64,000 bases of DNA from Streptomyces umbrinus (GCF_030817415.1 NZ_JAUSZI010000002.1:186001-250000), one strand, 5' to 3'. Shown: positions 34,097 to 43,542, numbered from the stretch's first letter. Notes: generated by a model from the letters alone, not told the origin. Program-made: numbers and translations.

Positions 34097-34729
34097 TCAG
34101 GCGGCGCGCTTCACGTGGCGGACCAGCCACATCAGCAGGGCGTCCAGGTCGGCGGCGGCCGAGAGGACCCGGTCGACCGCCTCGGGGGTGTGCAGCCACT
34201 CCTCGCAGCCCAGGGGACGAGCGGCGATCAGCGAACGGTGGCGCAGCAGGTTCGTACGGGAGTGGTCGGTCGGATAGCCGCGCGGGGGACGTTTCATCAC
34301 GTCCCCGGAGACGTCGTAGCCCTTCTTCCGCACGTCCTCGACGATGGCGGACAGTTCGCGGCCGCTCCCCTCGGAGGCCACCGCTTTGCGGAACATGTCC
34401 ACCTGGCCGGGATCTGGGTACCACCAGGCGCCCTGGATCCGCAGACCGTCCAGGGAGAACCGGAGACCGATCTCGATCTTGCGGCCGAGCCGGATCACCG
34501 CGCCCTGGTTCTGCCACCACCAGGAGTCGGTGCGGTAGTGCCAGACGGAGAAGTCCTCGTACCGGGGGTCGGTGTCCGCTACCTCGTTGAGCAGAGCGAT
34601 CATCGGCTGCCGGACCAGGCGTTCGCGATCCGCGCGGTAGCGCTCGCGGGTCGCGTGGGTCGGTTCGCCCTGGAGCTGCCACAACACGTCCATGGCCTGC
34701 TCCGGCCAGCCGGTGAACTGTCCGCACAT
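34097..34729 (-). CDS. DUF2461-family protein
   Basis: 210 residues. The opening FTGWPEQAMDVLWQLQGEPT, VWHYRTDSWWWQNQGAVIRL and GAWWYPDPGQVDMFRKAVAS follow the DUF2461 (TIGR02453) pattern: FSG-x-P-x-x-A near the start and a central G-x-W/Y-x-P-x-x-x-x-L/F segment. The function of the family is not known. I chose the ATG at 34729; another ATG lies 8 codons upstream. It is a single gene. Confidence 0.75.
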   Translation of the reverse strand: MCGQFTGWPEQAMDVLWQLQGEPTHATRERYRADRERLVRQPMIALLNEVADTDPRYEDFSVWHYRTDSWWWQNQGAVIRLGRKIEIGLRFSLDGLRIQGAWWYPDPGQVDMFRKAVASEGSGRELSAIVEDVRKKGYDVSGDVMKRPPRGYPTDHSRTNLLRHRSLIAARPLGCEEWLHTPEAVDRVLSAAADLDALLMWLVRHVKRAA

Positions 34730-35299
34730 GCGCGCAGGGTAGCCCACCCACAATCCGCGCGCGCCGAGAGTGAGACAAGGCAGGGAGGCCTAGCCCCAGA
34801 CATGGTGGGAGGTGTTGCGGCGGGGCTCGCCGGCCAATTCGATGTGCCGTGCGCGGTGGGCGAGTTCGTCGAGGACACGGTGAGTGCGCGCAGCGGGACG
34901 TGAGGTCCCACAGCCGGTGTGGGGTCTCGCGCTTGGTGTCGAAAACGGTACTCGTGACCTGCTGCTTCCGCTGTCTCACGGCATCGGGCATCGGAGCCTC
35001 AGCTTCGTGTCACTCCCCCGGCGATCTGTCCTGATCGGAGCAGACCGCCGGGCCCAGGACCTGGACTGTCGCGCACCTTCCGAGTCAGCAGCCCGCAGGT
35101 CTCCCACCTGTGCCGCCGCCAGCTGGTTCGGGGACGAGCGCGGTGTCACGTCGGCAGTGTGGGCAAACGTCGACGCCGTCGGCGAGGGCCTGGGCGCGGG
35201 CTGCCGGAGCGGAACTCGCGTGGACAAGCCTGCGGGTGTGTGACCCGCTCGACCGCGCCGTGCGGCCGATGAGCTTTCCCTGCCGGTCGGACGGGTGGA
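34730..35299. other. No gene seen
   Basis: About 570 bases with no frame showing family motifs. Probably intergenic plus decayed sequence. Confidence 0.4.
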
Positions 35300-36133
35300 T
35301 CAGCGCAGTCCGGCGAAGAGGTCGTTCTCGGGTATGGCAGCGTCGGTGGTGTCCTGGACGCGTACGAAGGTCTCCACGCCCATCAACTCACCGAACCTCT
35401 CCTTGCCCATCTTGAGGAAGAAGATGTTCTCGCCCTGACTGGCGTGCGCGGCCAACGAGTCGAACTTCTGGCCGCTGAACGCGGTGGTGTCCACCCACGT
35501 GCTGATCTCATCGTCGGGCAGGCCGATCTCGGCCATCGCGGCGGCCTCGGCAGGGTCCGGCTCCGGCATGTCCGGATGGAACTCGCGCATGATCTCGCCG
35601 AACCGCCGCATCCCCGAGCGGGGCATCGTGGTCCAGTACACCTTCGGTGCCAGCTCGGTCATCTCCAGCGCCGCCATCGTGATGCGGTGGGCCTGGATGT
35701 GGTCGGGGTGGCCGTAGAAGCCGTTCTCGTCGTAGGTGACGACTACATCAGGTCGGTAATGCCGCATGAGTTCCGCGAGTCGGGCCGCTCCTTCCTGCAC
35801 GGGGGTCTGCCAGAAGGATCCGGGGGCGTCGTTGGTCGGCCAGCCCATCATCCCGGAGTCGGCATAGTCCAGCATCTCCAGATCGCTGACCTTCAGGACG
35901 TCACAGCTCTCCTGAAGTTCTTGACGGCGCATCAAGGCGACCGCCGCAGGATCGTGGCCGGGATCGCCCGGCTTGACACCCCCCGGTCCGTCACCGCAAC
36001 CGCCGTCGGTACACGTCACGAGAACCGTGCGGATGCCTTCCGCCGCGTACCGCGCGAGGACCCCTCCGGTTCCGGTGGCCTCGTCGTCGGGGTGGGCGTG
36101 TACTGCCATGAGGGTCAAGGGCCGGTCAGTCAT
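35300..36133 (-). CDS. PIG-L (LmbE-like) zinc deacetylase
   Basis: 277 residues. The AHPDDEATG metal motif (from residue 11) and the second motif GHPDHIQAHR match the zinc site of LmbE/PIG-L deacetylases such as MshB and the mycothiol S-conjugate amidase Mca. VTCTDGGCGDGP and FWQTPVQEG fit the actinobacterial branch. Members remove acyl groups from GlcNAc-type compounds, often in mycothiol metabolism or detoxification. The ATG at 36133 places the metal motif normally; the frame upstream has no domain. The gene stands alone, so mycothiol-conjugate cleavage is only a suggestion. Confidence 0.88.
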   Translation of the reverse strand: MTDRPLTLMAVHAHPDDEATGTGGVLARYAAEGIRTVLVTCTDGGCGDGPGGVKPGDPGHDPAAVALMRRQELQESCDVLKVSDLEMLDYADSGMMGWPTNDAPGSFWQTPVQEGAARLAELMRHYRPDVVVTYDENGFYGHPDHIQAHRITMAALEMTELAPKVYWTTMPRSGMRRFGEIMREFHPDMPEPDPAEAAAMAEIGLPDDEISTWVDTTAFSGQKFDSLAAHASQGENIFFLKMGKERFGELMGVETFVRVQDTTDAAIPENDLFAGLR

Positions 36134-36885
36134 CAAAACAGTCCTCCAGCGGAATACGACTTCGTCCAAGTAGCGCGGCGGGCGTGCCGCGATCCGGGGG
36201 CCCGGATCCTGGCGGGGCGGACGACCTCGTGGTCTCCATGTTCCCCGCCCGTGCGGCGCCGGTCCCCCGGTCGATGCAACCGTGCCGGCGGGACCGGATG
36301 TTCCCGGCACGGCCGCTTGACCTTGCAGGCGTCGGCGTTCAACGCGAACGAGATACAGGTCTATGACCTTGAACTCTTTGGCCCCGGGGCGCGTCGGACG
36401 ACTTCGACGTCGATGCGGAAGGCATTCCGGATCGGTGTTGATCGAGTCGGCGAACTCGCGTAGGAGGCCGATCAGGGGGTCGCGCTTACCGTCCGCCCGC
36501 TGGAGCCGGTGATGAATACCACCGTGTCCATGTTCTTTTGCTGGAGAGAATCTTCAGAGGACTTCGGCGCCCAAGGCGATCTCGAAGCCGGCGCCGTTGC
36601 GTGCCAGGCCCACCAGGAGGATGCCGGCCGAGCTTCATTGAGCCGAGGCGCGCGCAAAGATCGCAGCGTCAACTCGCACAGGCGCGCCGGCGTCGCCAAG
36701 AACACATAGGGCCCGATGGACCGTTGGCGGTCTCCCCTCGAACCGGTGAGCACGTCGTACGTCATGGACATGGACCGCAATGGCGCCCAGCAGCAGCTGC
36801 TGGCCTCCTTCGACCGCGGCATCGCCGCGATCAACCTGCCGGCGTAGCCCGACGGTGACTCCCGGTCCGAGGTGTCGGGGTCCGG
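36134..36885. other. Decayed region, only fragments
   Basis: No complete gene in 750 bases. Small protein-like pieces survive: minus-strand LGILLVGLARNGAGFEIALG ending at about 36561, and plus-strand MDRNGAQQQLLASFDRGIAA ending at a stop near 36848. Neither can be assigned. Confidence 0.4.
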
Positions 36886-37461
36886 TTACCGCCTCGGTCC
36901 TGCGACGGCGTAGGCCGCGGTGCCGACGACCGTGAGGACCAGGGCCGTCCAGGTGCCCGCTGCCGTGCCCGGAGGCAGCAGCATCCACGTCGCCACCTCC
37001 ATCGGCGCACTCGTCGGGGGCGGAGCGAAGAACGAGAACAAGAGCCAGGCGAACGGCAGCGTCCATGCGTACTGGCCGCCGGAGAACACCGCGCCCAGGG
37101 CGACCAGTCCCATCAGGCCCGCGCTGTCGCGGACGACGAACGCGGTGGTGGCCATGGGCGCGCCCATGGTCTGCACTGTCAGCAGCGCCGCGGCGACGAT
37201 CGCACCGGCGAGCAGCACGTGCGCCGTCCTGCGGGGCACCCAGCGGATCGCGGCCGTCCGGTCCAGCGCGAGGTCCTGCCCACCGAGCCCGATCGAGAAG
37301 GCCATCGCCCCCGTGGCGAGGACGAGCACGGCCGGTCGCGGATCGCCGGGCCCCTCGCCCCCGTCCCGGGCGAGTGCCCACATCGCCACAGCGCTGATCA
37401 GCACCGCGGCGAGCGACGCGGGTACCTGTCGCGAGCGCGCGTACAGCGTCAGCCATCTCAC
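36886..37461 (-). CDS. Integral membrane protein of the sigma/ABC operon
   Basis: 191 residues, about five to six membrane helices (LAAVLISAVAMWALA, VLLAGAIVAAALLTVQTMG, WTALVLTVVGTAAYAVAG). The GTG at 37461 overlaps the stop of the upstream permease gene by 4 bp, so it is the last gene of a five-gene coupled operon. There is no catalytic motif. It is probably an accessory permease subunit of the ABC transporter. Confidence 0.75.
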   Translation of the reverse strand: MRWLTLYARSRQVPASLAAVLISAVAMWALARDGGEGPGDPRPAVLVLATGAMAFSIGLGGQDLALDRTAAIRWVPRRTAHVLLAGAIVAAALLTVQTMGAPMATTAFVVRDSAGLMGLVALGAVFSGGQYAWTLPFAWLLFSFFAPPPTSAPMEVATWMLLPPGTAAGTWTALVLTVVGTAAYAVAGPRR

Positions 37462-38855
37462 CGGGACGCACCGCCGGACAGCACCTCGAACGGGTCGCCC
37501 TCGCAGGAGAGCGCTGCGGCGCGCATCGCGTTGATCCGCGAGAGCTGCTCGGCCCGGGGAAGCGCCTTGAGTTTCTTCCACACCGGGCGGGTCTCGGCTT
37601 CGACCTCGCCGCGCATATTTGCCGGCGTGCCGCCGAGCGGCTTGAGGTCCCCGAGGACCCAGCCCACCGCGATGGTCTGCGCGTATTCATCTCCCCCGAA
37701 GCCGCTCCAGCCGACGGGGGTGCACCCTGGCACCATGCCTTTGGCGATCAGGGCTCGGGTGAGCTCCTCGCCCTTGGCGGCGGCGACGATGTCGTCGTCG
37801 AAGTCGAGGAGCACGGTCTTGCGGGACCACTGAGGCGTGGAGCCCTCCGGCAGTGCTGCGGTGTTCTCCCGGATCGAGGCCGGCGCCTGATCGCCCAGGG
37901 CGCCGTGCAGCAGGCGCAGCGCCTCCTTGCCGGGACCCGCGAGGTCCGCGAGTCGTGCCTGCTGTGTCTTCGTCACGCACACCGGGCCGTCGCACACCGG
38001 CTCCGCGGCGGCCTCGTCGACGACGTACATCCGGCGCGGGTCGGTGGGGAGGACGAGCAGGGCGATCGCCGCACCCGCGAGGACGGGCGTCAAGGCGGTC
38101 AGTCGGGCGCGCCGGGTGGCGGCGACCAGCAGTGCGAAGCCGGTCGCGGCCATGCCGAGCAGCCAGAGCGTCTGCCCGACATGCACGGAGGCGGAGAGCG
38201 TGACGAACGCCTCGCGCGCGTCTTCCACCGTCGGTGACAGCAGCGAGACCCGGTTCGGTTCCGTGCTCGTGAACCCGTCCGCCGTGTCCGTCTGCGTCCG
38301 GCCCAGCGACATGTGCATGAGGGCCGTGAACACGAAGGCGCCCATGGCCAGCGCGGGCGGGGTGAGCGGGGACGGCAGGGCCCTCCCGGCTCCCATGCCC
38401 AGCACGGCCCCCGCGACGAGGAAGACTGCCCCCACCAGGGAGATGGGCAGCCACCCGAGGTGGGTGTACTCGGTGTGGGCGAGCACCTGGACCCCACCCA
38501 CGAGGACGAGCAACGCGAAGGCCGAGGCCAGCGTGATCGCCGTCGCGCCCGCCAGGGTGGCCGCGCGGTGCCGGGCGGGCCGCGGCGTGCTCGTCAGCAG
38601 CTCGGACATCTTCGAGCGGTGGTCGCGCAGTCCCTGCAGCGCCCCGAGCCCGACGGCGAGCGGCCACAGGTAGAACAGCAGGGAGCGGGTCCACAGGGCC
38701 AGTGGTGTCCACTGGGCCGTCCACGCCGTGGTGCCACTCCACCAGGCGCCGTTCAGCAGGTACAGGAACGCCAGCGCCGGTGCCAGGACCACCACGCCGG
38801 CCCATGGGGCGACCGAACGCCTCAATTCGATACGCAGGACGCGGCTGTTCACCAA
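37458..38855 (-). CDS. ABC-2-like membrane permease with an extracytoplasmic domain
   Basis: 465 residues. The first about 285 residues hold six or seven membrane helices (AGVVVLAPALAFLYLLNG, SLLFYLWPLAVGLGALQG, LASAFALLVLVGGVQVL). The C-terminal about 180 residues are soluble with two CxxxC-like cysteine groups (CDGPVCV, GCTPVG) and may be extracytoplasmic. The start overlaps the ATPase gene end by 7 bp. With the ATPase it would form an exporter or an envelope-sensing transporter. The substrate is unknown. Confidence 0.78.
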   Translation of the reverse strand: MVNSRVLRIELRRSVAPWAGVVVLAPALAFLYLLNGAWWSGTTAWTAQWTPLALWTRSLLFYLWPLAVGLGALQGLRDHRSKMSELLTSTPRPARHRAATLAGATAITLASAFALLVLVGGVQVLAHTEYTHLGWLPISLVGAVFLVAGAVLGMGAGRALPSPLTPPALAMGAFVFTALMHMSLGRTQTDTADGFTSTEPNRVSLLSPTVEDAREAFVTLSASVHVGQTLWLLGMAATGFALLVAATRRARLTALTPVLAGAAIALLVLPTDPRRMYVVDEAAAEPVCDGPVCVTKTQQARLADLAGPGKEALRLLHGALGDQAPASIRENTAALPEGSTPQWSRKTVLLDFDDDIVAAAKGEELTRALIAKGMVPGCTPVGWSGFGGDEYAQTIAVGWVLGDLKPLGGTPANMRGEVEAETRPVWKKLKALPRAEQLSRINAMRAAALSCEGDPFEVLSGGASR

Positions 38856-39694
38856 GTGCCCCTTCCCTGCTCGGGGTTGAGCAGCAGTGCCGAGTAGCCG
38901 CGCTCCAGCGGGCTGTCACCCACGTGTTCGGGACCGCCCGCCGAGGCCAGTTCGTCCGGAGGGCCCTGGAAGACCAGCCGTCCTTCGGCGAAGAGCACCA
39001 CGTCGGTGCAGGCGGCGGCGACGTCCTCCACCAGATGGGTCGAGACGAGCACGCAGGTGTCCGTACCCAACTCCTGCAACAGCTCGCGGAAGCGCAGCCG
39101 CTGTGCAGGGTCCAGGCCGGCCGTCGGCTCGTCGAGGAGCAGGATCGTCGGGTCGTTGACGATGGCCTGGGCGATGCCGACCCTGCGCACCATGCCGCCC
39201 GACAGGGCCTTCATCCTCTCGTCGGCGCGATCCGCCAGACCCACCCGCTCCACGGCGCGCTGCACCGCCGCGGGGATGGCCGCTTTGGGCACCTCCTTCA
39301 GCCACGCCATGTACTCGACGAACTCGCGCACCGTGAAGCGCTTGTAGTAGCCGAACTCCTGCGGCAGATAGCCGATTCGGCGGCGTACCGCACGGTGCTC
39401 GCCCATGCCGCCCACGGACTCGCCGAGCAGCTCCAGGCTGCCCTCGGTGGGGCGCAGCACGGTGGCCAGCGTCCGGATGAGGGTGGTCTTGCCCGCCCCG
39501 TTGGGGCCGAGGAGTCCGTGGACGCCGGTGCCCAGCGACAGGTCGAGGCCGTCGACGGCCATCCTTTTCCTGCCGACCCTGACCTTCAGCCCGGTGGCCT
39601 GGATCTCCCAGGCGTAGGCCGTCGGTGCGATGTCGGCCGCGCTCACGGCGGACGTCATGTGGTGTTCCCTTCCCATGTTCTTTCCGATGGTCAT
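38849..39694 (-). CDS. ABC transporter ATP-binding protein
   Basis: 281 residues. Walker A GPNGAGKTTL, Q-loop YLPQEFGYY, signature LSGGMVRRVGIAQAI, Walker B ILLLDEPTAGLDP and a His switch in LVSTHL are all present. The domain resembles those of ABC-2 exporters. The ATG at 39694 overlaps the anti-sigma gene stop (ATGA). A second ATG at 39658 with GGAAGGGA upstream is an equally good start and would shorten the protein by 12 residues. It energises the two membrane proteins encoded downstream. Confidence 0.92.
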   Translation of the reverse strand: MTIGKNMGREHHMTSAVSAADIAPTAYAWEIQATGLKVRVGRKRMAVDGLDLSLGTGVHGLLGPNGAGKTTLIRTLATVLRPTEGSLELLGESVGGMGEHRAVRRRIGYLPQEFGYYKRFTVREFVEYMAWLKEVPKAAIPAAVQRAVERVGLADRADERMKALSGGMVRRVGIAQAIVNDPTILLLDEPTAGLDPAQRLRFRELLQELGTDTCVLVSTHLVEDVAAACTDVVLFAEGRLVFQGPPDELASAGGPEHVGDSPLERGYSALLLNPEQGRGTW

Positions 39695-40509
39695 CGATGA
39701 GCTCCCAGCACGGTGTACGCGCCTCTGCGGGCGATCACGACGCCGATACCGATCGCGAGGATCAGCCCCCACGCGGGCAGACCGTCCGTCTGCAGGGCGA
39801 AGGTCGTACGGCTGGTGGCCAGGGTCGGCGCCACGACCACGGCGGCCCATACGGCGGCCAGCACGACGGCGGCGCGGGTCACACCGACGACACCGCCGAG
39901 CGCCAGGGTCGTCGCGGTGAAGGCCAGACAGGGCAGCAGCCACTGGGCCACCATCACCCCCATCACCCATCCGCCCACCAGCAGCGCGGGGACGAGCACG
40001 GCAAGAACGGACGCGGTGCGCCGCAGCACCAGATAGAGCCCTGCCCTGGGGACGGAGGCCGTCAGTTCGTACGCCGGGTCCAGACCGCGCGACCAGGACG
40101 CCGCGACGCCGAGCACGGGCAGGATGGGCGCGAGCAGCAGCACCAACGACACCTCGCCGGATCCGGTGTCGGACAGGTCGAGCAGCAGGGCCAGCAGCGT
40201 CACGCCCACGACCATGGCCAGCCACGGCACCATCGTGGGCGTCATCCACCTGGCCAGCGGCGCCGACCAGCGCCGTCGGCGCGGCATCGTGGCAGTGACC
40301 GCGAGTTGGGGTTCGAGGCCGGACCACACGGTGTCTACGAGCGACGCCACGGCGGGAGCCCCGGCATCGACTGCGGCAGACAACCGGTCGCGGCACGCCC
40401 GGCACATCTCCAGATGCGCCTCCACAGCCCACACCTCGTCCGCGGAGAGGTCCGCGCTGCCGCGCACATACCCCTCGATGATCCGCTTCGACGCGTGTTC
40501 GATACTCAT
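39691..40509 (-). CDS. zf-HC2 membrane anti-sigma factor-like protein
   Basis: 272 residues. The N-terminal zinc-binding anti-sigma motif is H32-x3-C36-x2-C39 (EAHLEMCRAC), followed by about six membrane helices instead of the usual one (WLAMVVGVTLLALLLDL, VLAVLVPALLVGGWVMGVMV, WGLILAIGIGVVIARRG). It overlaps both neighbours by 4 bp. By position and motif it should hold the sigma factor at the membrane. The multi-helix body suggests it senses the membrane or the ABC transporter itself. Confidence 0.85.
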   Translation of the reverse strand: MSIEHASKRIIEGYVRGSADLSADEVWAVEAHLEMCRACRDRLSAAVDAGAPAVASLVDTVWSGLEPQLAVTATMPRRRRWSAPLARWMTPTMVPWLAMVVGVTLLALLLDLSDTGSGEVSLVLLLAPILPVLGVAASWSRGLDPAYELTASVPRAGLYLVLRRTASVLAVLVPALLVGGWVMGVMVAQWLLPCLAFTATTLALGGVVGVTRAAVVLAAVWAAVVVAPTLATSRTTFALQTDGLPAWGLILAIGIGVVIARRGAYTVLGAHR

Positions 40510-41066
40510 GCCAGCGCCCTCCGCATCTCGATACGGGCCCGGCGGGCACGGGTCTTGACCGTGCCTTCGGGCAGCCCGAGCAGGACCGCGGTCTCCCTGA
40601 CGGACAGCCCGTCGAGCACCATGGCCTGCAGTACCTGTCTCAACTCCGGCGCGAGGCACCTCAGTGCGTCCCCGACATCACCGTCGACGGTTCCCGCGAG
40701 CGCCAACTCCTCGGCGGCGGGCGCCACGTCGGGCGGAGCGGCGGCCGGCGGCGGCTCCGCGTGGTGCGCCCTGCGCCGGAACGCGTCGACGAGGCGGCGC
40801 GCCGCGATCGTCCACAGCCAACCGGTGGCCGTCCCTCCGACCGCGGTCCCGGCGAACGCACCCGCCGCGCGCCAGACCGCCAAGTAGGTCTCCTGCATGA
40901 CCTCCGCGACGATCTGCTCGTCCACACACCGGCGGCGCAGCCGCACCGCCATCCACGGTGACGTACGCCGGTACAACTCCTCGAACGCGGCACGGTCGCC
41001 TTTTGCCACCAGCCGGACGAGACGCTCCTCGTCCACCTCGTGCAGCGCTGCTCTGACTGATCTCAC
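40506..41066 (-). CDS. ECF-type RNA polymerase sigma factor
   Basis: 186 residues from the GTG at 41066; the frame is open to an ATG at 41123, so the start is uncertain. Region 2 (LYRRTSPWMAVRLRRRC then VMQETYLAVWRAAGAF) and region 4 with its helix-turn-helix (LRQVLQAMVLDGLSVRETAV LLGLPEGTVKTRARRA) are intact. It is the first gene of the operon, overlapping the zf-HC2 gene by 4 bp, so sigma and its antagonist are made together. The operon probably drives its own promoter, as ECF systems do. Confidence 0.9.
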   Translation of the reverse strand: MRSVRAALHEVDEERLVRLVAKGDRAAFEELYRRTSPWMAVRLRRRCVDEQIVAEVMQETYLAVWRAAGAFAGTAVGGTATGWLWTIAARRLVDAFRRRAHHAEPPPAAAPPDVAPAAEELALAGTVDGDVGDALRCLAPELRQVLQAMVLDGLSVRETAVLLGLPEGTVKTRARRARIEMRRALA

Positions 41067-41387
41067 ACCTGCTAGACGCCCGGCCCGGGCGACAGGTTTT
41101 CCCTTCGCCGTGATCCACGTCACACAGGGAGCCTGGCTACCGGGGACCTTCGGGTATCAGCGGTTCGGCAAGGGTCGGACCGCGACGATCTGCCGGGCGT
41201 GGCCGACCGGGCCGTTGATGCGCCGTGAAGGCCGTCCTGGCCGTCCTGGCCGTTCACGACACATCAACACGAGGTTGGAAAACGTTCAGCGATCCCGCCT
41301 GTCAACCTTTTCGAGGTCGCCGGCACGGATTCCCGCGCTCGGCTGCACTTCTGTCCGGGCACGGCGAGACGTGCACCAGGGAACGAG
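41067..41387. other. Intergenic, no gene seen
   Basis: About 320 bases upstream of the sigma operon and downstream of a MarR gene. The sigma promoter should lie here, but I could not pick it out with confidence. Confidence 0.4.
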
Positions 41388-41840
41388 CTACGCACCGTCG
41401 TTGCCGTCGCGCAGGGAATGGATCATGCTCTGCAGGATCCGGAACGCGCCTGACTGCTCGGTCTCGGTCATGCCGGCCAGCATTCTGACCTCGACGGACC
41501 GGACCGCCACGGTCGCCTTCTCCAGGCTCCGTCGGCCGCGAGGCGTGAGCCGCGCGGGAAGTACCTTCCCGACGGGCGCCTCCGCGGGCCTGGTCACGTA
41601 GCCGTCTCGTTCCAGGGTCTGGAGCAGCACGTTCATCGACTGCCGTGTCACGAACGCGCCCCGCGCGAGCTCGGAGTTCGACAAGCCCGGCCGTTGAGCC
41701 AGCAGCTCGAGGCAGGAGTAGTGCGTCACGCTCATCCCGAGCGGCCGCAGCACCTCCTCCATGGCCGTGCGCAGGACGCTCGACGCCTCTTTCAGCAGGT
41801 AGCCCAGTGACGTCTCCAGGTCGACGCCGTCTTGATTCAT
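41388..41840 (-). CDS. MarR-family transcriptional regulator
   Basis: 150 residues. Winged helix: MSVTHYSCLELLAQRPGLSN then RGAFVTRQSMNVLLQTLERD and the wing DGYVTRPAEAPVGKVLPARL TPRG. The ATG at 41840 overlaps the first base of the first operator, so the protein should repress itself. It is divergent from a VOC gene with a second identical-type operator. It is probably released by a small aromatic or electrophilic compound that the VOC enzyme handles. Confidence 0.9.
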   Translation of the reverse strand: MNQDGVDLETSLGYLLKEASSVLRTAMEEVLRPLGMSVTHYSCLELLAQRPGLSNSELARGAFVTRQSMNVLLQTLERDGYVTRPAEAPVGKVLPARLTPRGRRSLEKATVAVRSVEVRMLAGMTETEQSGAFRILQSMIHSLRDGNDGA

Positions 41841-41883
41841 GTCAGCATTCTGACATACGTTGGCCTGTGTCAGAAAGCTGACA
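41840..41883. promoter_or_regulatory. Twin MarR operators TGTCAG-N4-CTGACA
   Basis: Two perfect inverted repeats: TGTCAG-CATT-CTGACA (41840-41855) and TGTCAG-AAAG-CTGACA (41868-41883), with centres 28 bp apart, between the divergent MarR and VOC genes. One covers the MarR start codon. Confidence 0.8.
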
Positions 41884-41903
41884 CGAAGAGAAGGAGCATC
41901 ATC

Positions 41904-42272
41904 ATGCCCGCCACCGGCCCCGACTTCATCTCGCTCCAGACGCGCGACCTCAACGCTTCGCAGGCGTTCTACGAGCAGTACCTCGGCCTCGTCCGCTCGC
42001 AGGCCGGACCTCCGCACGCTGTCGTCTTCGAGACGAAGCCGATCGCGTTCGCACTCCGCGACGTCGCTCCCGGCACCGATCTCGCATCCGTTGCCCAGCC
42101 CGGCATCGGCGCCGCGATCTGGCTCCACGCCACCGACGTCCAGGCCATCCACGACGCTCTCGTCGCCGACGGCCACACCATCGTCTCCACACCCATCGAC
42201 GGCCCCTTCGGCCGGACCTTCACCTTCGCCGACCCCGACGGCTACCAAGTCACCCTCCACGACCGCGCCTGA
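41904..42272 (+). CDS. VOC-family protein
   Basis: 122 residues: FISLQTRDLNASQAFYEQYL at the start, IWLHATDVQAIHDALVADGH in the second half and FADPDGYQVTLHDRA at the end, the paired beta-alpha-beta-beta-beta VOC layout. The ATG at 41904 has GAAGGAGC upstream and follows the second MarR operator by 20 bp. A metal-dependent detoxification or resistance enzyme is likely; the substrate is unknown. Confidence 0.85.
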   Translation: MPATGPDFISLQTRDLNASQAFYEQYLGLVRSQAGPPHAVVFETKPIAFALRDVAPGTDLASVAQPGIGAAIWLHATDVQAIHDALVADGHTIVSTPIDGPFGRTFTFADPDGYQVTLHDRA

Positions 42273-42924
42273 CCGGCCGAACGCCACCGAACGATCACCG
42301 GTCCCCAAAGACGGTGGTCGCGCCCTGGGCCCGTGCGTGACGCTCCCTTCCGCCCTGCTGACCTGACAACGTTCCGCCGGCTGGATGACCTCGGCTTGGA
42401 AGTGCCTCGGAGTGACAGTCGCGGTCTTCCAGTGGTGCTGGCCGGGTGGTCCGGTCGGCCTCGACAAAGCCCGCCCCTGGGCAGCCTGATGCCACTGCTT
42501 GTGGCGGGCGTGCCAGGGCTTCCTGGCCATGATGGACGGACGGGCCGAAGTCGTCGGAGGCGACGCCGCCACCCGGCGCACCGCCCTCAAACACCGCTTC
42601 ATGCCGGAATCACTCAAGGCATCCCGCCACGCCCGCAAGGCCAAACCCCAGGGCTGACCCGCCTCGCGCCGACGCCCCACAACCGCGGCGGATCGCGTCC
42701 GCTGCAGTCGGTTTCCGACTCGACCGGGTGGAGGCGGGGAACCGGAACCGCCGGTAGAGCTCGGCGTCGAACTTGACGAAAGGCTTAGAGCACCCCCGCC
42801 AGCTCCCTCATCGACGGGCCCTGGATATCGCCGTACGGAATTCTCTGCTCGGGGAGCCCAGGCGGAATATCACCTCCGGGCCTGACCTGGCAAACAGCCC
42901 ACGACTGCGGGTCTCGGACAACGT
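42273..42924. other. No complete gene; one unassigned fragment
   Basis: A plus-strand frame from about 42492 reads HCLWRACQGFLAMMDGRAEV, then GGDAATRRTALKHRFMPESL and stops at 42656. It looks like the C-terminal end of a lost protein that I cannot name. The rest is non-coding. Confidence 0.4.
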
Positions 42925-43500
42925 CTACGAGTTGCTCTCTTCCGATTCGATCACTTCCAGGCACCTCTCGATGGCGGCCACCATGTATCGGCGCCAGAGA
43001 GGAGCGAAGGGACCGGCGAGAATCCAGCGACGACCCGGAAACGGCTTGAATTCGTATGTCCACCGAATGAGGGTGCCATCGCCATCGGGGTTGAAGTTCC
43101 ATTCGCCCCGAACGCCGACCGCGAGCCGGGAGAGGACGTTCGTGAATCCCGTCAGCTGATACGCAAAACTCGCGCCTTCCGTGTACTCGATCAACTGTTC
43201 GTCGGCCTGCGAGCCGTCGTCGAACTGCGGATTCCTGGTAGGTCCGACGTGGTCCCATGCTTCGGTCTGGTTTGCCACACCCTTGACGCCGGGAAACGGT
43301 GCCACCCGGTGGAAAACGCTCGACAGGTCGATGGGAACGATCAGCCGGAACGCTTTGGCGGGCGCCACCGAGGTGCGCCGCTGGACTGTGATCGGAACCG
43401 TGTTGTCGGCTGGGCCGATAATGAGTGGTATCGCCTGAGCCACTGCGCGTTCCTGGGGCTCGGTCGCTTCCTTCGACGCGGCCGGTTTCTTGTCGGACAT
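42925..43500 (-). CDS. SRPBCC (START/Bet v1-like) superfamily protein
   Basis: 191 residues. After a disordered Lys/Glu-rich N-terminus, the helix-grip fold can be traced: VQRRTSVAPAKAFRLIVPID, a long beta sheet (GVRGEWNFNPDGDGTLIRWT YEFKP) and the C-terminal helix YMVAAIERCLEVIESEE. The ATG at 43500 has GGAGG upstream. SRPBCC proteins bind hydrophobic ligands, and some are polyketide cyclases. It is a lone gene with lower GC and no partner, so function is open. Confidence 0.75.
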   Translation of the reverse strand: MSDKKPAASKEATEPQERAVAQAIPLIIGPADNTVPITVQRRTSVAPAKAFRLIVPIDLSSVFHRVAPFPGVKGVANQTEAWDHVGPTRNPQFDDGSQADEQLIEYTEGASFAYQLTGFTNVLSRLAVGVRGEWNFNPDGDGTLIRWTYEFKPFPGRRWILAGPFAPLWRRYMVAAIERCLEVIESEESNS

Positions 43501-43542
43501 CAATATCCTCCTGACTTGGTGATGCCTATCCGCTTCGAAGCA

